In this document: one piece after another, positions 46,054 to 56,769 of the stretch
Layout of the letters: each line of letters begins with the position of its first letter
Numbering within the stretch: the stretch's first letter is position 1
Origin: Vombatus ursinus
Taxonomy: Eukaryota > Chordata > Mammalia > Diprotodontia > Vombatidae
Direction of reading: 5' to 3'
Assembly: GCF_900497805.2 (NCBI RefSeq)
Contig: NW_020946557.1
Span: 187,532 to 251,531 of the forward strand
DNA length: 64,000 nt
Position numbers and translations under genes: made by a program
The notes under the pieces: generated by a model
What the model was told of the DNA's origin: nothing
What the model saw: the letters and a program-made list of their open reading frames with translations, nothing else
Database searches by the model: none

Positions 46054-46700
46054 TCTACTTGATTTTTCTCTTTATTCTAGTAAGTCCATGGCCTGAACCA
46101 TGAAGGTAGATGACGTGGAAATGACATTCACATTGATAACTAGATGTTAAGAAATGTTTCATTCATTGGAGTTACCCTCCAACTCTTCTTAAAGAAGAGT
46201 GTTCATGACATATAGAGGGAAGTTTCTGAACATTCTAAAATCTTCCAACTCCTTTGTTTCCTAATTCTGATCTGTATCTTTCCTGTTTTTCCCAATCCTT
46301 CACCATGTTCACCTTTGCAGTGAATTCACTAATTTGGCAGTTTTTCTCAAGTTCTCCATAGAAACTGTGTGCCACATCATCTTCTGAAGAAAGTGCTGGT
46401 AAATAAACTATGATTTTCATTGTGATGGGTTTTGTTTTGCTCATGTTCATCATGAGCACTGAAAGATGAGATAACCAAACAGCCACTGAATTGGCCTGTT
46501 GTTTTTGGTCCCGTGGTAAAACCAATTCCAAAGAGAACCTATGAGCCACGCTTCCACTTACTGTAATTTCCCTACTATCTCCTGGCTTCAATCGCAGTGA
46601 GAATGTCATACTGACATGGCTCCGTTTGTCTGGTAACATACTGACTCGTTGGTCATAGACAAAGATCTCACATTTAAAGCACCATTAGTTTAATGTTTAT

Positions 46701-47161
46701 GATAAATGATCTGAAACCCTATGATTCTTGGTTCCCTCGGATCCTTTTCCACCATAAAGGGGCAGCTCGTGGCCATTTTACATTTTCCTTTATTTTGTAG
46801 TCTGTCTCGGCCAAAGAATTCATCACACTGTGATGATCACACCAGACTAATGGTGAAGAGCCTGTCTGTATTGAGCTGGGACGGTTCTTGGAAAATGGGC
46901 CCAATCTATCACTGGAGCTATTAACTGAAACCTTTTCAGATTATAGATCCTGGCGGAGCTTGTGGTTCATGGGAATTGCCTTTAAGGACCCAGAATCACC
47001 TCCATGCCATCACAGGCACCAAAATAGGGCTTTTTTTGAGGAACAGTTAAGAGGAGCAAGGATAAAAAATGTAGACATAGTTTCATGTTATTATACCTTC
47101 GCTAAAAAAACTGCTCTTCAAAAATATATGCTATCTTACTTAGTATTAAAAAAAAAATTAC
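46701..47161. other. Intron stretch, nothing firmly recognised
   Basis: It may hold the 5' remnant of the antisense RTE LINE, but I see no diagnostic motif. The frame 46888-47202 on the plus strand overlaps a REV3L exon on the other strand and is not credible as a gene. Confidence 0.4.
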
Positions 47162-47287
47162 CTCATGTAAGGCTTTTGCCTCTTGCAGATTTTGCACGCT
47201 GACTTTGAAACCATAAGTATTGTTTAAAGATGGTCCTTCAATCTGGGAAGTTTCTTTCTTTGGGGCATTTACAGCTGTAAACTGATT
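47162..47287 (-). CDS. REV3L: REV3L exon, start of exonuclease-like region
   Basis: The exon is 126 bp, exactly 42 codons, phase 0 at both ends. It reads NQFTAVNAPKKETSQIEGPS then LNNTYGFKVSVQNLQEAKAL and HE, nearly the human sequence. The acceptor is TTTTTATAG and the donor is GAG|GTAATT. It leads into the inactive exonuclease fold of B-family polymerases. Confidence 0.96.
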
Positions 47288-48669
47288 CTATAAAAAGAAA
47301 TATACACAGCCAGAGAAAAAAAGAAGTTATTTTTAAGAGTTACCATTATTATGCTCTTTATATATTTAATGATATTAATGGAAGTCATTCACTTTGGTCA
47401 TCTTTCCAGGAAGAATCCACCTTTGTTTTATTAATATCCTTTTAATGTTAATACTGTCAGACACCAAATTTGGGCATCTCTAAAAATGTTTGCTATCGTC
47501 TATGAGTAAAACATGTGTTGATAACCCAGAACACAACCCCAAGGCACTGAAAATGAAGAGTCTCATCTGAAGTTGACATTTACACATCACGAACATTCAT
47601 CTTGAACTTTCTGAGAAGCATGATAATCAGAGTCAATACTTTTGCATCCACTTTTTGTCAAAGTAGGTAAGATTAAATGATGTTTTTACCCTATCACAGA
47701 ATGTTGCCTAAAAAGATTATTTAATCAAAGAACTATGAAAAATCTTTAGAAATCTTTTAAAAAATTAGGATTCTTCATTTTCTTTAAAAATAAGATTCCT
47801 CACAGCCAGCTTCTAAGCCTCATAAGGTGTTTATATATCTATATCTACATCTATATATGTGTATATATGTATGTATGTGTACATATATATGTAGATATAG
47901 ATATAGATACATCCACAGCTCACATTTATATCTAGAATTCAGAATTTATAAATACCTCAGGAACGGCAACTTTTGTCATCATGTCATTTTAGCAAATCAA
48001 ACAGAAGCAAAATGCTTCAAAAATTCAAAACCCAAATAAAACAAAATCTGTTGTGGTATGAGAAGTGGGATATAGGTGGACAAGTCATTTTCACAGTGAT
48101 AATTTATATTCCAGATGATATCTAATATTTACTTTCTTCACCTATCTACATATTTTTACCTCAGCATTAAGTACCAACATATGTTTGGTACTTGTATATA
48201 AATACTCATGAATTTCATAGAATAAATGGTAAATCAATGATTCTCTCCCATATTATGAAATACATTTAACTGAAAAACATCTAATAGTATATTCTTAGAA
48301 AAAAATCGATACAGTCAAGAAAGGGATATTTTTTTTTTGGAGATAAAAAAGCACTTGTGTGAGCTCTGATGTCACGGGTTACTATGATTCTGCCAGAAAC
48401 TAATTAATGTACTTGTATCCTCATAATGTATATTTTGTCTGTCAATTCACTTTCTTTGCAATAATTGTATTTACATATAAGAATCTTTTAGATCCTAACA
48501 ATAAAAACTAAAAAAAAGGGGCAATTTTTTGCTGTTAAAATAAGATGAAATGATATAAAATATAAGTACAAATAAAAATGTTTCTAATGAGATACAGAAG
48601 TGCATACAGAAAACTTAACTGAATCTAATACAAAGGAATGGCTCCTCCACTTGTCTTTGGCATAGTTAC
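47288..48669. other. REV3L intron (1382 bp)
   Basis: AT-rich intron. A degenerate (TATATG/TAGATA)n microsatellite occupies about 47828-47912. Nothing else recognised. Confidence 0.55.
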
Positions 48670-48752
48670 CTTAGCTTGCGTTGTTAAGAGAACTCTTCTA
48701 AGAGAGTCAGGACTACTTCCTTTCCTGTGAGTCAGTTTTTGTGTTTTTAGTT
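48670..48752 (-). CDS. REV3L: REV3L small exon (83 bp)
   Basis: The exon encodes the end of a split Glu followed by LKTQKLTHRKGSSPDSLRRV and LLTTQAK. It is 83 bp (two bases plus 27 codons), ending in phase 0. The acceptor is TTTCTACAG and the donor is AAG|GTAACT. It corresponds to human PKTQKLSNKKGS...LRRVLLTQAK. It is a basic linker just before the exonuclease-like domain and has no catalytic residues. Confidence comes from the exact phase match on both sides. Confidence 0.95.
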
Positions 48753-49359
48753 CTGTAGAAAGAAAATTTATTATTTAGAATGTGGGCCAAAATAGTTAGT
48801 TTCCTTATGCTTTCCAATCAAATCCTTTACTAGGAAGACTGATCTGACTTGAGCTCCTCAAAGCTCTCTTCTGCAGCTCAAAATTTATTGTTCAGCTCCA
48901 CCCTTTCCATTTCCTCAAGTCCCAGAGGAACAGGTGTTCCTCCAGCTGGTTAACCTCTGCCCCAAGTAATAAGCTGGAGTGTACTGAATTCATGGAAAAG
49001 AAAGGGGTGGATGGTGATGAGGATACAAGGTCCTAGCAGAGATCTAAAGGTCGTGTTAATAGTTCTAATGTATATTAATGAATCATCAAACTGACATTTA
49101 TTTAGAACTATGGGGCTAATAATTCTATGAGTTACTTAACTTTTGTTTATTTCAGCCACCCTGGTGGGGTGGTCAAATCTTAGACCTCATCATCACTTAA
49201 AATTGCTCTGCTTCCAAGATCTTGAATTCTGAATTTTCCCTCTGATCACAATCACCTACATAATCTTACTCCTCTTGAACCTTTCTTTGCCCTAATTATG
49301 CTCCTGTGACTTTTCCCTGTTCTCCCAATACACCACCTCTTAGCACATAGTAACCATTT

Positions 49360-49505
49360 GTTATTATTGAGTTCTTTTAGTCATGTCTCTTTTATACCCC
49401 CATTTGGGGTTTTCTTGGCAAAAATATTGGAGCGGTTTGCCATTTCCTTCTCCAGGTCATTGTACAGGTGAGGAAACCGAAGCCAACAGGGTTAAGTGTG
49501 CACAA
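49360..49505 (-). mobile_element. RTE-tailed SINE, antisense fragment
   Basis: 'tttggggttttcttggcaaa', 'gcggtttgccatttccttct' and 'ccaggtcattgtacaggtga' are the complement of the tail 'gagaaggaaatggc...ctttgccatgaaaacc' seen at 59610-59700. The tail is of RTE/BovB type. The tRNA-like head is missing. Confidence 0.75.
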
Positions 49506-49539
49506 GAACTGTATGTATGGAATGAATTCAGCCCCATTC

Positions 49540-49812
49540 TGAATCTCTAGACCTGTTGAAATCCTTTTCTTCAAGTCTCAGTTTAGGAGCCAAAGAAGCC
49601 TTCCCCAAGTGTGCCAGCTAGAAGTAATCCTTGAATCTTTCATGCCACTATGACCTCTCTTATACAATATATTATAAAACATCTTATTAGTTATTTGTCT
49701 ATGTGTTATTTAACCCATTATAAACTTCCAGAGGGCAAGGCATATGATCTTTTCATATTTCTATCTCCAGAATCTAGGATTACAATGCCTTGCATAGTAC
49801 ACATTTAATAAC
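49540..49812 (+). mobile_element. L2-type 3' end
   Basis: 'aagaagccttccccaagtgt', 'attataaacttccagagggc' and 'gccttgcatagtacacattt' follow the L2 order. Confidence 0.6.
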
Positions 49813-49899
49813 TTTAGGCTCAAACAATCATTGAGTTGGAATTATTGACTCCAAGGTCATTCATGCCCATAGCTGGAATATTCTCTATGATACCTTTAA

Positions 49900-50095
49900 C
49901 AATAGTGGAAAGAGTACCAGATTTGGTGTCAAAAGAACTGGGTTTGAATTCTGGATTTGTTACTTATTACCTGACCTTGGGTAAGTCACCTAACCTATGT
50001 GGGCCTCAGTCTCTCCCCTCTGTAAAATGAAGAAGCTGGACAATGTGATCCTGAAGATTTCTTCTAACTCTAAATCATCTGATTCTGTAGTTATC
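49900..50095 (+). mobile_element. MIR-type CORE-SINE
   Basis: 'gtggaaagagtaccagattt', 'aactgggtttgaattctgga', 'ccttgggtaagtcacctaac', 'ctgtaaaatgaagaagctgg' and the 'taactctaaatcatctgatt' end. Confidence 0.75.
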
Positions 50096-50560
50096 TAGTC
50101 TCCAGTTGAACACTTCTAAAAACAGTGAACTCACTACCTAATGAAGCAATGCATTCTACTTTTATCCAGTTTTAATTTTAGAAAGGAATTCTTGATATCA
50201 AAGTAAAATCTGGCTCTCTCTAACTTGCACTCATTGGTCCTACTTCTTGACCTTGAGAACTAATTAAAAAAAAAACCTCATCAAAACAAAACAACAATTC
50301 CCATTGCCACACGTCAACCCTTAATCTACTAGAAGACAGCTATCGTATCTCCCTTACATCGCCACTTCTTCTGGCTAAATTTAAACAAGTCCTTCAGCCC
50401 ATCTTTTATCACATGACCCACCTACAGCATGGTTTCAAGTCTCCTCACCATCTTGGCCCCCCCACCTGCTGGACATATTCCAGCTTGACAATATTCTTTC
50501 TGTAATGGAGTATTTGTTCTGAATGTTGTCTTGAATACATGCCCAAACCATTTGGTGACT
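50096..50560 (-). mobile_element. CR1/L3-clade LINE fragment, antisense
   Basis: 'acagtgaactcactaccta', 'ctagaagacagctatcgtat', 'ttcaagtctcctcaccatct' and 'ggacatattccagcttgaca' follow the CR1-like block 'aagacagctatcatgtcccc ... ctccagcttgtcaatg'. Confidence 0.55.
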
Positions 50561-50689
50561 TGGGACATTTACAAGACCCGAACACAATACTTACACTTGA
50601 TATTCCACGAAAACTTCCTGGATGGTAATCTACTTCCACATACTCTCTTTCGTTCCCTACAAGGGAAATGCTTAACCCTGACATTTCTG

Positions 50690-50900
50690 GCTATTGAAAT
50701 CTTTGCCACCTTTCAGGACTCAGTTAAAATGCCAAATCTTCTTACGAAGAGTTATCTGTTCCTCTAGGTAAGTACATGTTTTATGTCCCCTGTTAATTCT
50801 GTTCACCTCAGGGTGGGGCTTTCTATTTTTCTTGTTTGTATCTCTGGTGTTTAACACAGTGCCTTCCAAATAGTAGTTACTTAAGAAATGGGTTCATTCA
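50690..50900 (+). mobile_element. L2-type 3' end
   Basis: 'tttcaggactcagttaaaat', 'ttgtttgtatctctggtgtt' and 'taacacagtgccttccaaat' are L2 landmarks. Confidence 0.55.
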
Positions 50901-51138
50901 AAGTCCCTGGTCCTCCTTCACAAAAATTATTTCTCATCTGAACGAATGCACTAAGATTTTAATAAATATTTTATAAGTCATTGAATAGTAACAGAAACAT
51001 AAATCACAAAATTATAGTTTAATTCAGTGGGTTAAATTCTATGAAAAACTACTTTTGATACTCATTAGATAATATACATTATTATATTCTTATCTACTGC
51101 AGGAAATATTGGGGCATACTTTTTTGTTTTAAACTTAC

Positions 51139-52079
51139 CTCTTGATAAGGGACTAATAATATCAGTTGCTTCGGGTAGCATATCTAGACGTCTTCTCTGT
51201 ACGATAGGTGTACTATGAAGGCAATATGAACCACATTTTCCATTTTTTGCTCTAAATTGACAGGGAGACTTTTGAGTCTCCAGGGACTCACTGTGGGGGC
51301 TCTCCTGTATGCCATTTTTAACTGGTTTTGGGAAGTTTTCCATAGGGAGGGAACTCAGTTCTTTTGGTGATGGGTTTGTGTTGTGCATCTTACAGGACTT
51401 GTCATCTACATCTAACAGTTTGGAATCTGGAGATGCTGCTTGTTGCCAGGGAGGAAGTACTGGAGAATCTGGAGAACTATAACTGACATAATAATCATCA
51501 TCCTCATCTTCATCTTTTTCAGGCTCCCCTGCCAAAGCCACAAGTGGCAGTGTCTGACTTTCAACTGTAGTTCTACTACATTCTATGGAATTAACCTCTG
51601 AGACTTGTGTACTAAGCTCAGAATTACATAAGTCTTCCTTAACCCCTGTTGTAGAAGGGGCTACATGTAAGACGGTATCATTTTGGGGAGGCACTACAGG
51701 TCTGTCATCTTGATTAACTGGATAGCCTAAATTTTCAGTGTTTTTTACTATTTCAGTTTGCTCAATTTTAGGTAGTTTCTTGGAACGTTCATACTCTTCT
51801 TTGGCTTGAAGCCATGCTTGAACCAGCTGGGGGCTTGGGGCACATTTACAAGGCATAATCACAATTTTTTTATCTTCTATAGTTTTATGGCTATTGTTTG
51901 ATCCTTTATTGGCCACTGACTGGCCATTACGAGGTGGTGATCCCGGTCTTGGATTCTGAGTCATTGCTGAGAAAGCTGTTTTCCACAGTCTCAATCCTTC
52001 AAGTGAAAAGTCTCCTTCAAATTCAGCCAGATCATTTGGAAGCCTGGTTTCTACCATGAGAAGTCGTCCTCCAATCTCC
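51139..52079 (-). CDS. REV3L: REV3L linker exon (after the REV7-binding exon)
   Basis: This exon joins the giant exon in frame (EKP-R-EIGGRLLM) and carries 941 bp: one base to complete Arg, 313 codons and one base of the next Glu. The acceptor is TTTCATTTCAG and the donor is GAG|GTAAGT. The start is highly conserved (LAEFEGDFSLEGLRLW, IVIMPCKCAPS). The middle is variable, with an acidic run (EKDEDEDDDYYVSYSSPDSP). It ends in HSTPIVQRRR followed by LPEA. A segment around VLHVAPSTTGVKED sits where human REV3L has its second REV7-binding site, but the match is partial. No catalytic motif is present; the role is linker and scaffold between the REV7-binding region and the polymerase domain. Confidence 0.97.
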
Positions 52080-52671
52080 CTGAAATGAAAGCATTTTAGT
52101 GGTCTGCCTTAAAGGAAAATACAAAAAATTTTCATTCCGTACCTAGTGGGATGAAATCCTTCATACACTCAATGAACCCCTCCAAAATTTTCAATTTTTA
52201 CTCATATATTCTAAACAATCTGCATGATCAATATGCTTTTCAGTTCTCAGTACAGGTATATGGATATTGGCTAGGGTCCCCTACAAAACATCATCTGTTC
52301 TTCAGGGAAAGACAGTGGTTGTATTGCAGTATCCTTATAATTTTCCAAATAATTTATATGATTTGTCTACTTAAATTTAAAAACTTTTGAGGAAATGGGC
52401 TACCACCAAATAGAAGGTTCAGCATCAGGTTCCTACTACTGCTTGCTTTAGCTATTTTTTGCAGTTATCAACCAGGGCTTTAAAAAAAAAAAGGAAATTT
52501 CTTAGATCCCTGCCAGCTTTTACATATAGCCTTTCCCTACTCTTCTCCCTTCTTTAGTGATGACCCCCTTTTTAAGCCTTCTTAATGATTATCTATCACT
52601 ATACCTAATCAGTTCACTTAAATTATGCAGGAGAGAATTTCAGGATTTAGTGTATGAAGTAGAGATATATT
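52080..52671. other. Start of the 8-kb REV3L intron, nothing recognised
   Basis: Sequence immediately upstream (in gene sense) of the linker exon. No repeats or coding signal apart from the acceptor tract. Confidence 0.45.
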
Positions 52672-52745
52672 ATAGTTTCATAGAACTTAAGAGTTGGAAG
52701 AAACCTTGGGGGAGTCCAACGTTCTGCCCAATTTAGGAAATCCAT
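52672..52745 (-). mobile_element. CR1-type 3' end scrap
   Basis: 'catagaacttaagagttgga' and 'agaaaccttgggggagtcca' are the complement of a CR1 3' end ('aaggtcccttccaac...ctatga'). Confidence 0.45.
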
Positions 52746-52795
52746 ATGCCTTTACAAAAGTTTTTACCTGGTGCCCATAAACTTGCCTTAAAAAA

Positions 52796-52815
52796 TATCT
52801 ATCTATCTATCTATA
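52796..52815 (+). repeat. (CTAT)n short tract
   Basis: About five CTAT units. Confidence 0.8.
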
Positions 52816-53094
52816 TTTTGACATAATTAGTTTCCCTTGTAATCCTATGTATTTTATTTATGCATTTAAACACATTTTTCTGAGAAAGGGCCTGTGGGCT
52901 TTATCAGGTTGCCAAAGGGGTGCGTGACACCAAACGAGTTAAGAACCTCTGCATTACGGCAACCTCTGCTTAAATACCTTCAGTGTTGGGGATCTAGTTC
53001 ACTGCTAGAGAGTAGTCTGCTATTCTCTCTACATAGCAGAGAGCCTGCTTCCACTGTTGAGAAGCAATAAATATTTTTAATTCTTTTTTTTTTC

Positions 53095-53345
53095 CTCCTC
53101 ATTCTGGACTGCTCTCCTTGCCCAGTTCTGTCTAATTTCTAACCACATTCAGACTCCTTGCTCAAATTCTAACTCCTTCGTGGAGCTATTCTTGATTGCT
53201 CCGGCCAGAAGAAATCTTGTTCCCTCTATTTTAAAATTATATCATGTATGTAATACATGGTGAACTTCCTTTTATCATCTCTTGTATAAGTCTTTTAGAC
53301 TCCTCCCTGTCTTGGTCTGAATATACTCTGTTGATCCTACCCCAA
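53095..53345 (+). mobile_element. L2-type fragment
   Basis: 'ttgctcaaattctaactcct', 'ggagctattcttgattgctc' and 'ctccctgtcttggtctga' resemble the body of an L2 3' end. Decayed. Confidence 0.4.
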
Positions 53346-53521
53346 ACTTCACTGACCATGAATTTTTTCATTTTCTTTTTAGCCTGAATGCAAGGTCAAT
53401 GGTTTTTGGCTTCAGATCCCATCTTGTGCTCTGCACATAACATATCTAACTATGGTTTTTCAGGGGTGATGGTAAGGGAAAATTTTGTTACAATTATTTT
53501 TGTCTTTCACTTTTTTTGAAA

Positions 53522-53755
53522 GGCAGTGTAGTATAGTTTAGTTGATAGATATGGCTTAGGAACTAGGAAGACTTGGGTTCAAGTCCCACCTTTGAAATGT
53601 ATTGTGTGACCCTGAGCAAGTCACTTAACCTCTCAATAACCCATAAACTTTCTTTTAACTTTAAGTGCAGAGAAGGTGCTGATCTATGTTAAAAGAGGAA
53701 ATCTCTCATCAGGAGTTCCCTATGTCAATTAAATCACATATCTAGTCCAAGTGCA
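53522..53755 (+). mobile_element. Mon-1/MIR3-type CORE-SINE, near full length
   Basis: 'gcagtgtagtatagtttagt', 'gaagacttgggttcaagtcc', 'gaccctgagcaagtcactta', 'tgcagagaaggtgctgatct' and 'catcaggagttccctatgtc' cover tRNA head, core and the family-specific tail. Confidence 0.75.
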
Positions 53756-54004
53756 TTTTATTTTACTGGTTTCTGTCTTCTTCCCACAAACCTTGTTCTT
53801 AAATAATTTCCAGCAGGCTGTTCAACTCAAGCTTCTCTAGTCTAGATCAACTCATTTCACATATACCTAACATTATAAACTCTTTTTGCATAGTTTTCTT
53901 TCATGGTGCCTGCTCAAACCAAGTGACTCCTACTGATCTTTGTACTTTGGAATATGATTCCTGACTATGTGATAATATCTTTTATCATGCATCTTCTCTT
54001 GTGC

Positions 54005-54135
54005 AATTCTTGAAATCTCAAGAGTTAGAAGAGAATGGAGCAGCCATCTGGCCCAGCCCATACCTAAAAAAAACCAAACCCATTATAATCACATGACAAA
54101 TGGTCATCTAACTTTTGCTTGAAGACTTCTAAAAT
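54005..54135 (-). mobile_element. CR1/L3-type 3' fragment, antisense
   Basis: 'aatctcaagagttagaagag', 'catctggcccagcccatac' and 'aacttttgcttgaagacttc' follow the complement of a CR1-type 3' end. Confidence 0.45.
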
Positions 54136-54189
54136 GGGAAAGAAAGACCTATTATTTCCCTATGTGGTCCAGTCCAAAACATATAGTAT

Positions 54190-54765
54190 TTGATGAGTGA
54201 TACAAAACTCGAGTGCAGGAGAGAAAGAGAAGAAGGCTCAATATACAGATCTGGCAGTCATCTGAATAGAGATGATAACTGAACTCATGGGAGTTGATGA
54301 AGTCACAAAATGAGAGACTGTAGAGACATAAGGGCATAAGAAAGAATCTGAAGGAATGTCAATAGTAAAGGGGTGTAATATGGCTGATGATCTCACAAGG
54401 GAAACAAATTAAGCAATCTAATTGGACAGATAGCAAGGGAAACAAGAGAGAGCTCTATTACTAAAACAGAAGCAAGTATCCAAGAGGAGAATGTAGTCTA
54501 CAGTGTTGAATGCTGCAGTGAGGTTAAGAAGGATGAGGACTGACAAAAAGACCTAAGATGACAATTAGGAGTTCACTGGTAACTTTGGAGATAGCAGTTT
54601 CAGTTGGATAAGCTCAGAATCCTAACTGCAATGGGAAGAGGAGTGACAAGAGAAAAGTGAAGGCAATGAGTACAGACAGTTTCATCTAGAGTGGCTGAGA
54701 AACAGAGGAGAGATATAGGATGAGAATTAGAGTTGATTGGTAGAATCTAGTGAAGTTTTTTTTTT
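54190..54765 (+). mobile_element. Old LINE-type repeat (L3/CR1-like), 3' portion, part 1
   Basis: 'gatctggcagtcatctgaat', 'acagtgttgaatgctgcagt', 'ggttaagaaggatgaggact', 'ttcactggtaactttggaga' and 'agtgaaggcaatgagtacag'. It continues at 55310 after an inserted antisense CR1 fragment. Confidence 0.5.
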
Positions 54766-54784
54766 CTCTTTCATTTAGTACTGA

Positions 54785-55305
54785 ATAACAGCAGCTGACA
54801 CTTACATTGTCTTACATTTTACATTCATTATTGCAGATTTTTCACAAAATTTCTAATTTGAAAGGGACATTGGTGGTCACCTAGTTCAACTACTGCTGAA
54901 AAAACATTTTCTCTGCCACATATTCAATAAGTGGTTATTCAAGCTTTACCTAAAGACCTCCAGTGAGGGTCTACTGACACAACCCATTCCACTTTTCTAC
55001 AACTCTATTAGGAAGTTTCTCTTTATACTGCATCAAAATTATCCTTTCTAAAACTTCCACTCATTCATTTTCTGCCCTCTGTGGCCAGAAAGAACAAATT
55101 AAATCCTTCTTTCACATGACAGAACTTTCAAAACTTGAGACAACTATCATGTACTCCCTGGGTCTTCTCTTTTCCAGGCTAAAGATCCCTAGTTTCTTTA
55201 ACTGGTCCCTTATAGTATGAATTCAAGGTCTTTCATCATCTTGTTTGAACTTCTCTGACTACTCTCCAGTTTATCAATGTTTTCTTGTTAAAGGTTTTTT
55301 TTTTT
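54785..55305 (-). mobile_element. CR1/L3-clade LINE fragment, antisense, nested
   Basis: 'gttcaactactgctgaaaaa', 'taggaagtttctctttatac', 'ttctgccctctgtggccaga', 'cttctcttttccaggctaaa' and 'actctccagtttatcaatgt' are all in the order of the CR1-like antisense block also seen at 50096. It lies between the two parts of the older repeat. Confidence 0.6.
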
Positions 55306-55309
55306 TTTT

Positions 55310-55640
55310 TTAAAGGACTGGGAGGATGTGGTCATGTATGTGGGCAGGACAGAAGCAATCAGTGGATGAGGAAAGCCTGAAGATTATAGAGAGAAAGGAC
55401 ATGATTATGGGAACAATTTGTGGAGAAGATGGAAGGGGTTGGGATTAAAGATATAATGTAAGAGAAGTAGATCTTGGTGTGGAAGATCAAGACATCAAAG
55501 ATTGTAGCAAAAGAAAATACAAGAGGCAACAATTTTAGGAAATTATGAAATACAGAGAAGTGGAGAAGAGGGAGTTCATGACAAATGATGCTGATTTTCT
55601 TTGATAACCAAAAACTGTAAGACATCAGCTCTTTTCCTGG
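55310..55640 (+). mobile_element. Old LINE-type repeat (L3/CR1-like), 3' portion, part 2
   Basis: 'aaggactgggaggatgtggt', 'agcaatcagtggatgaggaa', 'attatagagagaaaggacat' and 'ggagaagatggaaggggttg' continue 54190-54765. Confidence 0.45.
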
Positions 55641-55732
55641 AATGCAAAGACTCCCTGTCTTTTACTTTTACATATAAGAATTTGTGCTTTTAATCAATAA
55701 TTGAAATGAGTGAAGAACAGCTACTCAACTTT

Positions 55733-55886
55733 TTTTTTTTTTGCTTTTTGGTGAGGCAGTTGGGGTTAAGTGACCTATCAAGGGTCACACAGCTAGTAAG
55801 TGTCAAGTGTCTGAGGTCGGATTGGAACTCAGGTCCTCCTGACTCTAAGACCGGAGCTCTGTGTACTGCACCAACTAGCTGCCCCT
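55733..55886 (-). mobile_element. MAR1/WSINE1-type SINE, antisense
   Basis: 'gtgaggcagttggggttaag', 'gggtcacacagctagtaagt', 'actcaggtcctcctgactct' and 'tgcaccaactagctgcccct', with a T-rich tail side. Flanking 'ctcaacttttt' and 'ctcaacatttt' are a probable target-site duplication. Confidence 0.92.
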
Positions 55887-55904
55887 CAACATTTTCAATA
55901 AAAT

Positions 55905-56105
55905 AGTCATAGAATCACAGAATCTTAAGAGTTGAAAGGGATCTTGGAGATCATCTGGTCCAGCCCCTATTTGAATAGAAATCCTCTCTATCCTTAAGAA
56001 GTGATCATCCAACCTCTAAACAAAGATTTCCAGAGAAACACAATATCTCCATAAACAGCCGATTCTACTTTTAGAGAACTCTGATACACTTGAAGGACAT
56101 TTACT
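55905..56105 (-). mobile_element. CR1-type 3' end, antisense
   Basis: 'cacagaatcttaagagttga', 'aagggatcttggagatcatc' and 'tggtccagcccctatttgaa' match the complement of the CR1 3' end ('gatgatctctaaggtccctt'). Confidence 0.65.
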
Positions 56106-56159
56106 CTTTACTTCTAATTTTTTAGAATTTTTCTCTCAGATACCATATTCGAACCAACT

Positions 56160-56765
56160 CTTACACCCCCCCGCCAGAACTTGCATTTACCTGCAATAAC
56201 TGCCTGAAATGCCCTCCCCTCCTTACCTTTTAGAATCTCATTTCCTTCAAAATTCAGCTGAAGTGTTACCTACGATATGAGGCCTTTTCTAATCCCCCTA
56301 GCTACTAGTGCATCCCAAATTACTGTGTATTTACCTGTATATTAGTTGTATTTATTTTTATGTGTATATGCTGTTTCCACTGAGATGGGTAGCATGGTAC
56401 AGCAGAAAAAGCACTGGAAGAGGCAGATGATAGAAACAGGAACAGGGACTGGACTTATGATTTCATAGACATAGACAACGAGAGAACCGGCTCTGTTACT
56501 TACTGCTTATTTGAACTTGGGTATATCATTTAACCTATGCATGGCTCAGTTTCCTCATCTGTAAAACAGGGAGTTAGACTAGATGTGAGAGGTCCCTTCT
56601 AGCTAGAAATGTATGACCTTGAGACAGAATGTAAGTTCCCTGTAGGCAAGAGCCATTTTCTTTTTGTTATCTGTATCTCTAGAGCCTAGACCTTAGTGCT
56701 GAATTTCTAAACTATAGGAAGCATTTGATTAATGCCTGTTGATTTACTGATTGAATTTACACAGC
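56160..56765 (+). mobile_element. L2-type 3' end split by a CORE-SINE
   Basis: The left part (56160-56383) has 'gaagtgttacctacgatatg' and 'gccttttctaatccccctag'. The right part (56629-56765) has 'agaatgtaagttccctgtag', 'atctgtatctctagagccta' and 'gaagcatttgattaatgcct'. Rejoined without the SINE, the L2 reads through 'ttccactgagacagaatgta', confirming nesting. Confidence 0.75.
56384..56628 (+). mobile_element. MIR-type CORE-SINE nested in L2
   Basis: 'gtagcatggtacagcagaaa', 'acttactgcttatttgaact', 'ctcagtttcctcatctgtaa' and 'gaggtcccttctagctagaa'. It has a marsupial-type CORE-SINE end. Confidence 0.7.
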
Positions 56766-56769
56766 TCCA

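Larger units (their letters stand above)
43380..46700 (-). mobile_element. Antisense RTE (BovB-like) LINE, decayed and split by insertions
   Basis: On the minus strand, near 46640-46240, an endonuclease-like stretch reads KPITMKIIVYLPALSSEDDV then AHSFYGELEK and FTAKVNMVKDWEKQ. The RTE endonuclease has N-x-T-I-I-x-x-Y-A-P-T-S and D-x-N-A-K-V-G at this place. Near 45270-45140 comes YEEMELSLKKMKSARVAEPE (RTE: EVExALKKMKxGKAxGPD), near 44020 an RT core remnant Phe-Gly-Gly-Asp-Ile-Val-Leu (family: F-A-D-D-I-V-L), and near 43680 LKATQKAIEL (family: LRxTQRAMER). Many stops and frame changes make it dead. An L1 tail (44526-45087) and a double SINE (45748-46053) interrupt it. RTE elements supply the tails of the RTE-tailed SINEs at 49360 and 59459. 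Confidence 0.75.

Noticed and set aside
46235-46639. 134-codon minus-strand open frame as a possible host gene
   Set aside because: The peptide matches the RTE endonuclease region; it is a LINE remnant.
55706-55906. Plus-strand open frame with Cys/Ser-rich peptide
   Set aside because: It is a translation of an antisense MAR/WSINE-type SINE; similar peptides come from every copy.
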